Positions 1-8,011 of a DNA stretch of 64,000 nucleotides are shown here, one piece after another. The stretch is from the NCBI GenBank assembly GCA_016784025.1, contig JADHVL010000015.1, forward strand, positions 31,957-95,956, in the 5' to 3' direction. The position numbers were made by a program, and so were the translations under genes. Within the stretch, counting starts at the first letter, position 1; each line of letters begins with the position of its first letter. This DNA comes from Fidelibacterota bacterium. Its GTDB lineage: Bacteria; Fidelibacterota; UBA8477; JABMPR01. A model generated the notes under the pieces. It had not been told where the DNA came from, did no database searches, and worked only from the letters and a program-made list of their open reading frames with translations.

Positions 1-123
1 GCCTCTAGTCATTGCCCACTTGTTGTGCAATCAGTACTTGCGGAAAATCTTACAGAGCATATTTTTAGCCCTTAGTTATCAAACATTGAATGCGTTTGGC
101 TTTAAGCTGGTAGGAGGCTCGCC

Positions 124-657
124 GTGAATAAAAAAATCTTAATCTCTCTGATCCTTGTCGTTGGATTCACATTGCCAGCCCTTTCACAAACACCTGACGT
201 ATACTGGGGTGTGAATTGGTCCATGACTGAGGCTCAAATTGATTCCGCTCTCCAGGATGTATTCAAAGATAAGAAGTTAGCCACCAAGACGAACTATACA
301 GACAATCGCCAATTGTCTGGGTATTCATATCGCATTGGAGAGAAGGGGATTGCAAAAATCTATGTTTGGTTCAACATCAAAGCTGATGTAAAAGTGTCGA
401 TCCACTCCATCGAAGTGCTTTATAATTTTGATTATCCCTATGATGCCAAGCGTTTTAAACAGGCCTACTTTGAAAAATATGGGCACGCATTTGAAGAAAA
501 TGCCGTTCCCTATCAAACGGCTGAAGGCACGTCTGTGGTGCTCCGTAGTGTGAAAGAACCTACCCCTGGAGTTTTGGGTCAGACCGTATTCCAGGTCAGC
601 ATGTTAAGTCCCAATCCGTTTGAGATGACGGAAGAAAATATGGATTTTCTGTTCTAA
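124..657 (+). CDS. Secreted protein of unknown function
   Basis: A 177-residue protein that I do not assign to a family. The GTG start at 124 is supported by AGGAGG at 112-117, six bases upstream. Residues 1-21 form a signal peptide (MNKKIL, hydrophobic core, then LPALSQ), so the mature protein is periplasmic or outer-membrane associated. The mature part begins with a YWGVNWSMTEAQI-like segment resembling small bacterial proteins where a short amphipathic helix follows a tryptophan, then alternating beta-strand-like sequence; there is no cysteine and no membrane helix. It appears to be a single-gene unit, since a terminator-like hairpin follows at 718-736. Function cannot be inferred. Confidence 0.8.
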   Translation: MNKKILISLILVVGFTLPALSQTPDVYWGVNWSMTEAQIDSALQDVFKDKKLATKTNYTDNRQLSGYSYRIGEKGIAKIYVWFNIKADVKVSIHSIEVLYNFDYPYDAKRFKQAYFEKYGHAFEENAVPYQTAEGTSVVLRSVKEPTPGVLGQTVFQVSMLSPNPFEMTEENMDFLF

Positions 658-717
658 TACACGCCATAGACTTCACGATTTAACTCTCATCAATTTTAAT
701 TTTACTCCGGGCAGTAC

Positions 718-740
718 CATCCCCATCATGGGGGTGTTTC
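718..740 (+). terminator. Rho-independent terminator-like hairpin
   Basis: CATCCCCA (718-725), loop TCA, TGGGGGTG (729-736), with one T-G wobble, followed by TTTCTCT. It lies 60 bp after the secreted-protein gene and before the methyltransferase gene. Confidence 0.55.
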
Positions 741-831
741 TCTAATTCCATAGCTAGAATTTGACATCGGCATATTTTTTGCCCCTCCGCCTTTTAGGAA
801 AGATGATAAGTAGAGGGAAGCAGAGCAGACG

Positions 832-1452
832 ATGATCGCACAATACAGTCAAATTTTAGGAGCAATCATTTTGATCGTTTCTGCTGTCATCGGGGGGATA
901 CTTATCCTCGCCCCTGGCTCTATTCGTTTACAACGCCCTGAGTGTGGCTGGGAGGGGTGGACATTCAACATTATAAATCTGTTATTTTTTCTGGTTTTGA
1001 TACCCCTGTGCGGTGCCACAATGCTCCTCGATATTTATGTCCCCATTTTCATTTGCATCAAATTACAGTTTACACCGTTGAATATCATTTTTGAATCCCT
1101 GGGGTTGGTGTTTTTTCTGTTTGGCAGCATTCTGCTTCTCTGGAGTCGACTTTCCCTGCGTCGAAGTTTTCGTCTGGCAGGTGTAAAACCAAGTCAGACT
1201 GATTATCTCACCCTACATGGTCCCTACAAAAATATCAGACACCCCATGTATTTATCAGCTCTCATGGTTCTATTTGGTCTGACATTTATTCTTTCATCCA
1301 TCTTAATGGCAATCATGTTTATAGTGATGTTCTGGTTGATCAAGAGACTTATCCCCAGAGAAGAGATCCAACTTGATCAAGCTTATCCCATCGCCTATTC
1401 AGAATATTGTCGTAGAGTGCCGGGAGCCATGTTTCCATCAAGAAAAAAATAG
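832..1452 (+). CDS. Isoprenylcysteine carboxyl methyltransferase-like membrane protein
   Basis: A 206-residue integral membrane protein of the ICMT/PEMT methyltransferase group. Hydrophobic segments lie near residues 5-30, 45-70, 85-105 and 140-165. The signature is NIRHPMY (around residues 134-140) after a GPYK turn, followed by the C-terminal E..L...YP.AYSEYCRRVP stretch typical of the SAM-binding end of this superfamily. Members methylate prenylcysteine, phospholipid or small hydrophobic acceptors in the membrane; the acceptor here is unknown. It stands alone with its own start and no close neighbour on the same strand. Confidence 0.8.
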   Translation: MIAQYSQILGAIILIVSAVIGGILILAPGSIRLQRPECGWEGWTFNIINLLFFLVLIPLCGATMLLDIYVPIFICIKLQFTPLNIIFESLGLVFFLFGSILLLWSRLSLRRSFRLAGVKPSQTDYLTLHGPYKNIRHPMYLSALMVLFGLTFILSSILMAIMFIVMFWLIKRLIPREEIQLDQAYPIAYSEYCRRVPGAMFPSRKK

Positions 1453-1581
1453 CTGATTCATTTCTACAGACTATTTACTCATTTTCTGACAATTAAAGAT
1501 TTACTTCGTGCATTTATCATGGATTCATGTTTATTTGAAATTAGTTCAAAAAATCACCTCAGCTGAATGATAGGAGTTGAA

Positions 1582-2385
1582 ATGAAGATTTTTATTTCTG
1601 CAGATATTGAAGGTATTACAGGCATTGGACATTGGAATGAAACGGACAAGGCCTTCCCCAATGAATATTCCTGGTTTCAAAAACAAATGACCGCAGAAGT
1701 TGCAGCAGCGGCGGAAGCAGCCATTGAGGGTGGAGCCACAGAAATTCTAATTAAAGATGCCCACGATTCGGGAAGAAATCTCATTCTGGATGAATTACCC
1801 GAACTGTGTAAAGTTGTGCGGGGTTGGGCGGGGCATCCCCTGTCCATGGTTCAAGAGGTAGATGAAAGTTTTGATGCTATTATGTTTGTTGGTTATCATT
1901 CCAGAGCCGGACAGAATACCAACACATTGGCCCACACTATGTCCTCAGCTCGAATTGCCAGAATGACCCTGAATGGTCTGGATATGTCAGAATTCTACGT
2001 ACACGGTCTGGCTGCTTCATACTATGGTGTGCCCTCAATTTTTGTTTCAGGAGACGAAGGACTATGTCAGGAGGTTTCCCAGCATAATTCGAACATTCAG
2101 ACAGTGGCCACCATCCGAGGTGTGGGGAGCTCGGTGATTTCACAACATCCTGCCCAATCTTTGAAAATGATCAGAGCAGGAGTCGCGAAAGCCATAGGAG
2201 GAGATTTTTCCAAAGGTTTGCTTCCCATCCCGGAAAAACTTGAATTCTCAATTGAGTTTAAAAAACATCAGGAAGCTTATCGTGCATCGTTTTACCCCGG
2301 AGCCTATCTCATTAATCCGGTTTTAGTAGGTTTTAAAACTGAGGACTATTTTGAACTTCTGAGATTTAATCTCTTCGCATATTAG
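1582..2385 (+). CDS. M55 family metallopeptidase (DppA-like D-aminopeptidase)
   Basis: A 267-residue cytoplasmic protein beginning MKIFISADIEGITG, the hallmark of M55 zinc D-aminopeptidases of the DppA family. The family's metal ligands are recognisable: the N-terminal D-x-E (SADIEG), a mid-protein H in KDAHDSGRN, and the GYHSRAG segment. It probably cleaves D-amino-acid-containing peptides, for example from cell-wall turnover. An upstream in-frame ATG exists at 1567, but AGGAG at 1572-1576 sits inside that extension with correct spacing to ATG 1582, so 1582 is chosen. Length is as expected for the family. Confidence 0.9.
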   Translation: MKIFISADIEGITGIGHWNETDKAFPNEYSWFQKQMTAEVAAAAEAAIEGGATEILIKDAHDSGRNLILDELPELCKVVRGWAGHPLSMVQEVDESFDAIMFVGYHSRAGQNTNTLAHTMSSARIARMTLNGLDMSEFYVHGLAASYYGVPSIFVSGDEGLCQEVSQHNSNIQTVATIRGVGSSVISQHPAQSLKMIRAGVAKAIGGDFSKGLLPIPEKLEFSIEFKKHQEAYRASFYPGAYLINPVLVGFKTEDYFELLRFNLFAY

Positions 2386-2399
2386 GATAAAGGTAGCTT

Positions 2400-4289
2400 A
2401 TAAAACCAATACGTTTCAAAGCCCCACTCACGCTTTTACTCATCTTCCTGGCAGTTTCGCTGGCAGCTCAATCAAACACACCTGATTCAACCGGTGCTCC
2501 TGTTCATCCACTTGATCTCTACCTCGATGAAATCGATGAGATGGGACGCACCTTGAGTAATTGGGAAGGGGATTCTCTGGATCAGGGTTCATGGTTTTTT
2601 GGTTCTTATGCCATGTTACTCCTGAGCAATAATGGGAGGGGTGAAAACGTTCCATACGCAGGACTAGAAGCAGCAATTCCAGCACTCTGGAGTGATTTTA
2701 AATATCTAACTCCACGATATCTGATAGAATTGGCAGGTGGTACACTTTCCAATGGAAATCTAATGTCCATCAGGAAAGACCTGGTCTTTAATAAATTACG
2801 CACAGAGGAACGCTTTATCCTGGTGGTGGCTGGTTTTGGCTACTTACGCATGCTTCAAGGTACTGTTGGAGATTCCCTCTTCTCTGTGTTGGTGAAAGAT
2901 GCCATTCAATTTTCTGCCGAGCCTACCTGTATCACAGATGAACTCATTAATAGTATGTCAACCCATTGCTGTGAAGATCTCGCCTTTCAATTTGAAAAGG
3001 CCCTCACCAGTTCACGCTGGAGCGATGTCAATCTGGATTATGTCAGAACCAGACAGGATTCAATTGAGATTGGTATCGAACATCTCGGGGTCTGGCATTT
3101 CCCCGTACAAGTAAGGGTAATTTCCGCTAGAGGGGACAGTACATTTTACACGTATGGATTGAATCAAACCACACCCCTAGTGATACCAAAGATTGATGTA
3201 GCTGAAGTCGTACTGGATGCGGATCATCTCCTGGCCGAGTATTATAGATACAATAACCGCTGGCCCCGTTTGAACAATAACATACATATCCAGCCCTTTG
3301 GAGCATTACCGGATTGGACCAACTATCGCATCACAATTAATCCCAGTTATTGGTCTGATTGGGATGGGGAAAAACGGATTGGGCTAAAATTGACCTCTGG
3401 TTTTGGTGTGGACTTATGGCCAGCCTATCCCAGTGATTATCGTCATCGCATCAGCATGGAGCTCAATTGTCACACCCCCTATGATTCAAGCTTCAGTTGG
3501 GGTGGGCGAGTAAGTTATAGTCATCCCATAAATCTGGATAAACGCCTGTTTTCACATCTCAGGGCTCATACCTACGATGATTGGTCAGGTGTCAGTATGG
3601 GATTTACCCGTTATGTGGGTAAACAAACTTTCCTGATTCAGGGACCACGGCTGATATATCAAAGAGTGGGGCTGGCTTTTGAGTATGATCAATACGGTGA
3701 CAGCTTGATCTGGAAACAAAATCAAAACATTCATATTGTCAAAGGATCCTATTCAGGACTGTCACTGACCAAACAGGGAGACCGGGTTTACATCAGGGTC
3801 AAGCTTGCCTCTGGTGAAGGTCCAGAGGGTAATTTTTCCATATTTAAGGCACAGACAGACCTCTCAGGTGTGTTCTGGGGTTGGGTTGTGGGAGGCGTCC
3901 AATTTGAAACCGGTTTCCAGAGTGAATCTACACCAGATCCATATCAATTCACCCATCAATATGCCTGGCAGGATGGATTGGCAGCTATACCAACCTTTCG
4001 AGGTCAAACCAAGTTGACTGAAAATACCAACGAGTATATGGGCTTGAGTATTTCAGGAGGTTATTGGTTGAGAGGTATTCAGTTGAAAGTATTCACAAGC
4101 AGCCTGATTGTGGATATGGATGAGTTGGGTTGGGACGGAGTTAAACCTCACTATGCTGCTGGATTTGGATTTGAGCACAAATCTTTTTTCACAGCGGGTC
4201 TTTATTTTCCAATCTGGCAATCTCATCCCCTTGACGGTGAAGAACCCTGGGCCTGGCGCAGTCAAGCGCGTCTTGTGTGGAATTTGTAA
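2400..4289 (+). CDS. Secreted M1-peptidase-tail / beta-barrel protein, apparent ATA start
   Basis: The first standard start is ATG 2541, but the same frame is open back to an in-frame TAG at 2394 and encodes a textbook signal peptide: KPIRFKAPLTLL, a leucine-rich core, then VSLAAQ. The only codon in the initiator position is ATA at 2400, with AAAGG seven bases upstream, so the protein (629 residues) probably starts at an ATA or at a mutated ATG. Mature residues up to about 290 resemble the C-terminal half of M1 aminopeptidases (tyrosine-rich helix, GYLRMLQ..VGDSLF, FPVQVRVISARGDST, VVLDADHLLAEY), but no HExxH zinc site is present. The rest is aromatic-rich alternating sequence ending ARLVWNL, as in outer-membrane barrels. 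It lies 14 bp after the M55 peptidase gene, probably co-transcribed. Function unknown. Confidence 0.7.
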   Translation: MKPIRFKAPLTLLLIFLAVSLAAQSNTPDSTGAPVHPLDLYLDEIDEMGRTLSNWEGDSLDQGSWFFGSYAMLLLSNNGRGENVPYAGLEAAIPALWSDFKYLTPRYLIELAGGTLSNGNLMSIRKDLVFNKLRTEERFILVVAGFGYLRMLQGTVGDSLFSVLVKDAIQFSAEPTCITDELINSMSTHCCEDLAFQFEKALTSSRWSDVNLDYVRTRQDSIEIGIEHLGVWHFPVQVRVISARGDSTFYTYGLNQTTPLVIPKIDVAEVVLDADHLLAEYYRYNNRWPRLNNNIHIQPFGALPDWTNYRITINPSYWSDWDGEKRIGLKLTSGFGVDLWPAYPSDYRHRISMELNCHTPYDSSFSWGGRVSYSHPINLDKRLFSHLRAHTYDDWSGVSMGFTRYVGKQTFLIQGPRLIYQRVGLAFEYDQYGDSLIWKQNQNIHIVKGSYSGLSLTKQGDRVYIRVKLASGEGPEGNFSIFKAQTDLSGVFWGWVVGGVQFETGFQSESTPDPYQFTHQYAWQDGLAAIPTFRGQTKLTENTNEYMGLSISGGYWLRGIQLKVFTSSLIVDMDELGWDGVKPHYAAGFGFEHKSFFTAGLYFPIWQSHPLDGEEPWAWRSQARLVWNL

Positions 4290-4903
4290 TTAGAGGTCAA
4301 AGGTCTGAATGTCCAAGGTCTGAAGGTAAAAACGGTTAAAATCAGGGCTAAGGCAGCGCTTTTCTTAAAACGAATCTGACGAAGTCTACGAACTCATTTT
4401 TTAATTTGTGTCAATTCGTCCCATTCGAGCAATTCGTGTCCAAAAATTTGACTCCTCAATATTCGCAGCGCTACTCTCTTATATACTTTAGGGAGAGCTA
4501 CTTCTTGCGTGATCAAATAAGAGTACGGTGAAATTCATTGGGCTATAGACACGAATGACACGAATGACCACGAAAAAAACCACAAATATTATTTTATAGC
4601 CCATGCGGGAGTAGCAGTAGGTATAATTATTCACTTTAAGAGTAGATCGGAATCCAAACGCGAAACTAGCGATATGAGCGACTCTTTTTTTACAACGAAT
4701 CTGACGAAGTTTACGAACTCATTTTTTAAATTTGTATCAATTCATCGCATTTGTGCTATTCGTGTCAAAAAAACATAACTTATCAATACATCCTCACTCC
4801 GCGGTTTCTGCAAGAGCAGGTCAAAAGAGTCCTTTGTAAAATTCTTCAATTATATAGTTTGATCACAATCCAATTACTAAGTTAGTTCCATATTCAGAAT
4901 CAA
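4290..4903. repeat. Non-coding stretch with an imperfect ~78-bp direct repeat
   Basis: No credible gene here. Two copies of a sequence containing CGAATCTGACGAAGT, TACGAACTCATTTTTTA and TATTCGTGTC-type ends lie at 4370-4447 and 4694-4772. They share most bases; a few substitutions and a one-base indel separate them. Between them, 4549-4587 carries a related motif on the opposite strand (GACACGAATGACACGAATGACC). The 3' end (from about 4860) is AT-rich and leads to the PAP2 gene, so a promoter may lie there, but I see no clear -35/-10 pair. Confidence 0.7.
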
Positions 4904-4915
4904 CAGGAGGATGCT

Positions 4916-5767
4916 ATGGAGTGGGTTTTATCAGTACGTGCTGAATGGCTAACACCAATAATGAAAATTTTTACCTTCCTCGGTGATGAGGAATTTTTCC
5001 TGCTCTTTCTACCACTGGCATACTGGTTGTGGAGAAAGCGGGTCATGGGTCGCGTAGGTATGGTGCTGCTTTTTACATTTGTTCTGAATGCAGTCATTAA
5101 AGGTATCTTTCAAGTACCCCGACCCGATGTAATTGAGCATCTCGTGCATGCAGATGATTGGTCATTTCCCAGCGGTCATTCTCAGGGAGCTATAGTATTA
5201 TGGGGTTGGCTGGCTTATGAGCTCAAGGACAAGCGTGCTTACATTGTTGCTGCCATTCTCATAGCTGGTGTTGGCTTCTCGAGGATATATCTTGGGGTTC
5301 ATTACCCAACAGATGTTCTGGGCGGATTCCTGATTGGATTTACTACTCTATTTGTCTATTCCTGGTTATTGAAATTATCACCTCCGGCTTGGATGCATCT
5401 CGGACCAACTCGCCAGAGTCTGATCATTTTTGTACTTCTCATGGGGTTGTTTATGCTTGTTCCTGAGCTGTCAGAGGTGGCCATCAAGGGTGGTGCGGCA
5501 TTTATCGGTTTTATGACAGGTTATCTGCATGAGAAAAAATATCTAAATTGCAGCCTAAAACCTGGTATGAACCTGGTCATCTCCAAACTTGTCCTTGGTC
5601 TGGTAGGTATCGTTCTAGTCTGGATGGGTTTGAAACAGGTGTTCATATCCATCGGTTACATAACAGACATGGCCATGTTTATTCGCTACACACTTCTGGG
5701 TGGCTGGATCAGTTTTGGAGCCCCTTATCTGTTCTGTCAGTTTGGTTGGAATTTAGAGAACAAATGA
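4916..5767 (+). CDS. PAP2 superfamily membrane phosphatase
   Basis: A 283-residue membrane protein with all three phosphatase motifs of the PAP2 family: K-x6-RP (KGIFQVPRP, about residues 62-70), PSGH (FPSGHS, about 84-89) and SR-x5-H-x3-D (SRIYLGVHYPTD, about 122-133). The two histidines and the aspartate form the catalytic site. Likely substrates are lipid phosphates such as undecaprenyl diphosphate or phosphatidic acid; specificity is not readable. The C-terminal half adds further hydrophobic helices (about 165-280) beyond the minimal domain. AGGAGG just upstream supports ATG 4916. Confidence 0.9.
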   Translation: MEWVLSVRAEWLTPIMKIFTFLGDEEFFLLFLPLAYWLWRKRVMGRVGMVLLFTFVLNAVIKGIFQVPRPDVIEHLVHADDWSFPSGHSQGAIVLWGWLAYELKDKRAYIVAAILIAGVGFSRIYLGVHYPTDVLGGFLIGFTTLFVYSWLLKLSPPAWMHLGPTRQSLIIFVLLMGLFMLVPELSEVAIKGGAAFIGFMTGYLHEKKYLNCSLKPGMNLVISKLVLGLVGIVLVWMGLKQVFISIGYITDMAMFIRYTLLGGWISFGAPYLFCQFGWNLENK

Positions 5768-5775
5768 TTGGGCAA

Positions 5776-7824
5776 TTATTTCAAATACGACACTTTTATT
5801 GTTTGACTTAATTTTCCCAGCTTGAGTTGTACAAAATATACCCCAGTAGCCACCTGAGTCCCTGAATGATTTAGGCCATCCCACTGGACGCTATGGTTGC
5901 CCTGTGGCGTTTCGCCCCATTTTAACTTGACGACCTCATGTCCCCTGAAATCAAATATTGTTAATTGAATATTTGCACTCTCATGTAATGCATAGCGGAT
6001 CGTTGTACTTGGATTGAAGGGATTAGGATAGTTTTGTTGCAACAAAAATCCAGATGGAATAGCAGGTGCGTTATTCAAGCTGACTGGTTCACTCTCATAG
6101 TCATGTATCCCTGGAGTCAAGTAATTATGCAAATTACCTTGCTGGTTATCCAACGCATCAACGGCACCAATTGTCCACTCGGAAGGGTTAAAGCCATCTG
6201 TACCCGTAATAACATCTGCGTTTCTATAGGCATACGAATCAAGATATTCCCATACGAGTCCCGTTCCGTCAACCCCCACATCACCGTAATAATCGAGTAT
6301 CGTACCCGTGTCGTCTTTTAATTCATAGGTATCATCACCATTCCCAATAATGGGACCAAAGCCATAATCGAGATCGAAAATGACATATTCGGGCATAGAT
6401 AATTCTGTAATAGTTGAGTTCCATTCAACTTCTGAAGTGTTTGTCAGAACAACTGATTTTCCAAATGGGAGGATAAATTCTGGGAAGGTATAATGAGTCT
6501 CGTCTGGCGTCGAACTACCCCCGCTGAAGCGGCTGACAGTATACCCAGTCAAGGGAGAATCCTCGGTTCCAGTATTTGTAATTTCAACTATTTTTGGTTT
6601 ACCGCCGGAATAAGGTCCATCAACTATTTCTGAAATAATGATATTCCCCGTTCTTCCATCACCAGCAATTTCGTTGTCCAGAATGACAAGTTGAAATAAT
6701 GATGGATTTCCTATAGTCGTGTTATTCCCACCACTTACATTCGATAGTTCAAATAGGAGTGTATCTGGTCCATCTATCTCTGTGTCATCAAGTACTAGAA
6801 ACGAAAAGGATTGCTGTTCGTAGGACCCAGCAGGAAACGTCAAGGTTTGAGGTGTGGTCATTTCATAATCGATCCCAGGTATCGCATTCGTGTATTGTAG
6901 GTCTACATCAACGGATGTCGCAGAAATCGAATCAGGATAATCGATGGTCACATCTACATTAAATGTTCCGTTATCCTCGTAAACAGCAGTTGCTGAGACA
7001 TCGAAACTGACAACGGTTTCTCCATTCCAGAGTAGGTTTACATATTCAGGATGGTCTATAAAGGGATTCCTGTTTCCTTGATATCCATAAATGACATTAT
7101 TTCGATTTTGCTCAAATTCGTCAACAGGATCAATAGAATGCCAGGCTAGCAAGGTGGACAATTTTGCAAATACAGGCTCATTTGTGTATCGGTCATTTGG
7201 GAAATAATTGATTAGTTCAAGATCAGGTTCAGAATCTACACCTTCGTAACGTGTTGCCATATAAAACATCATACGGGCGACATCGCCAACAACCTCAGCG
7301 CGTGGTTGCCACACCCATTCTTGATCCGTGCTGGTAAAAGATCCCGTTGTATCACCGTCATCAATGTATGGGATTGAACAATAGTCAAACCAACGATTGT
7401 TCCGCGCAGAGTTAACGGTAATATCAGCAGGTCGCAAGTGATGGACATCTGTAGCGGCTACATCATCCTCAGAGCCAAAACCAGTGTAATAAATGCCCCT
7501 TGATTTCGCCCAAACATGTTCTCGACTCCAACCATTTTCATTGTTGTATTCTTGAGCTGCGTTGACTGACCATCCTGTATAGAGCAGGATGACATTATCG
7601 GGATTATTTGGGTCTTTGTCAGTTTCCTTGAGTATGTCCCAACAGTCCGTTTGAAAATCTGTATATGGAAAGCTCGTATGTCCGCTGATAATACTGTTTA
7701 AGGCAGCCTTTAAGCTTGGGCCATTTAATCCTTCTGCCGGAGTGTAATAACCATCAGGAATCTGAGAAAAACCTATTGAGGTGAGAAGAAGCAGTGCGAT
7801 TACATTTGGTTTTAGAAATCTCAT
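5776..7824 (-). CDS. Secreted endonuclease I with Calx-beta, lamin-tail and type IX sorting domains
   Basis: Start is taken at ATG 7824 rather than 7914: it is preceded by AAAGGTG and opens a signal peptide (MRFLKPNVIALLLL...GFSQ). The 682-residue product is modular. Residues about 25-245 are an endonuclease I/NucM-type nuclease (SREHVWAKS, TDVHHLRPADITVNSARNN), with His and Asn of the metal-dependent site visible. About 265-385 is a Calx-beta-like domain (VSFDVSATAVYEDNGTF, LDDTEIDGPDTLLFEL). About 395-545 is a lamin-tail-like segment (GNIIISEI, GTEDSPLTGYTVS). The last ~85 residues are a FlgD-like type IX sorting domain (QQNYPNPFNPSTTI...GVYFVQL). It probably degrades extracellular DNA for nutrients. 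The convergent PAP2 gene ends 9 bp away. Confidence 0.92.
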   Translation of the reverse strand: MRFLKPNVIALLLLTSIGFSQIPDGYYTPAEGLNGPSLKAALNSIISGHTSFPYTDFQTDCWDILKETDKDPNNPDNVILLYTGWSVNAAQEYNNENGWSREHVWAKSRGIYYTGFGSEDDVAATDVHHLRPADITVNSARNNRWFDYCSIPYIDDGDTTGSFTSTDQEWVWQPRAEVVGDVARMMFYMATRYEGVDSEPDLELINYFPNDRYTNEPVFAKLSTLLAWHSIDPVDEFEQNRNNVIYGYQGNRNPFIDHPEYVNLLWNGETVVSFDVSATAVYEDNGTFNVDVTIDYPDSISATSVDVDLQYTNAIPGIDYEMTTPQTLTFPAGSYEQQSFSFLVLDDTEIDGPDTLLFELSNVSGGNNTTIGNPSLFQLVILDNEIAGDGRTGNIIISEIVDGPYSGGKPKIVEITNTGTEDSPLTGYTVSRFSGGSSTPDETHYTFPEFILPFGKSVVLTNTSEVEWNSTITELSMPEYVIFDLDYGFGPIIGNGDDTYELKDDTGTILDYYGDVGVDGTGLVWEYLDSYAYRNADVITGTDGFNPSEWTIGAVDALDNQQGNLHNYLTPGIHDYESEPVSLNNAPAIPSGFLLQQNYPNPFNPSTTIRYALHESANIQLTIFDFRGHEVVKLKWGETPQGNHSVQWDGLNHSGTQVATGVYFVQLKLGKLSQTIKVSYLK

Positions 7825-8011
7825 AGATGAACACCTTTCATAAATTGGCAGTCTCTGGCAAAATACCGGAACTCTGATCTTTAAGGTAATTCCAGACCCG
7901 CGCAGAGAAAGCAAAACAAACCATTACATAGTGGAAAAGATAGATTCGTTACTGTGTTGCGATTATATACTCACTTTTGATCCCTGGTCAGCCCGAATAT
8001 GAGGAGTGTTC

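Noticed and set aside
1..123. Tail of an upstream gene at the left edge
   Set aside because: Two forward frames are open for up to 24 and 41 codons, but no recognisable protein end, so nothing is called.
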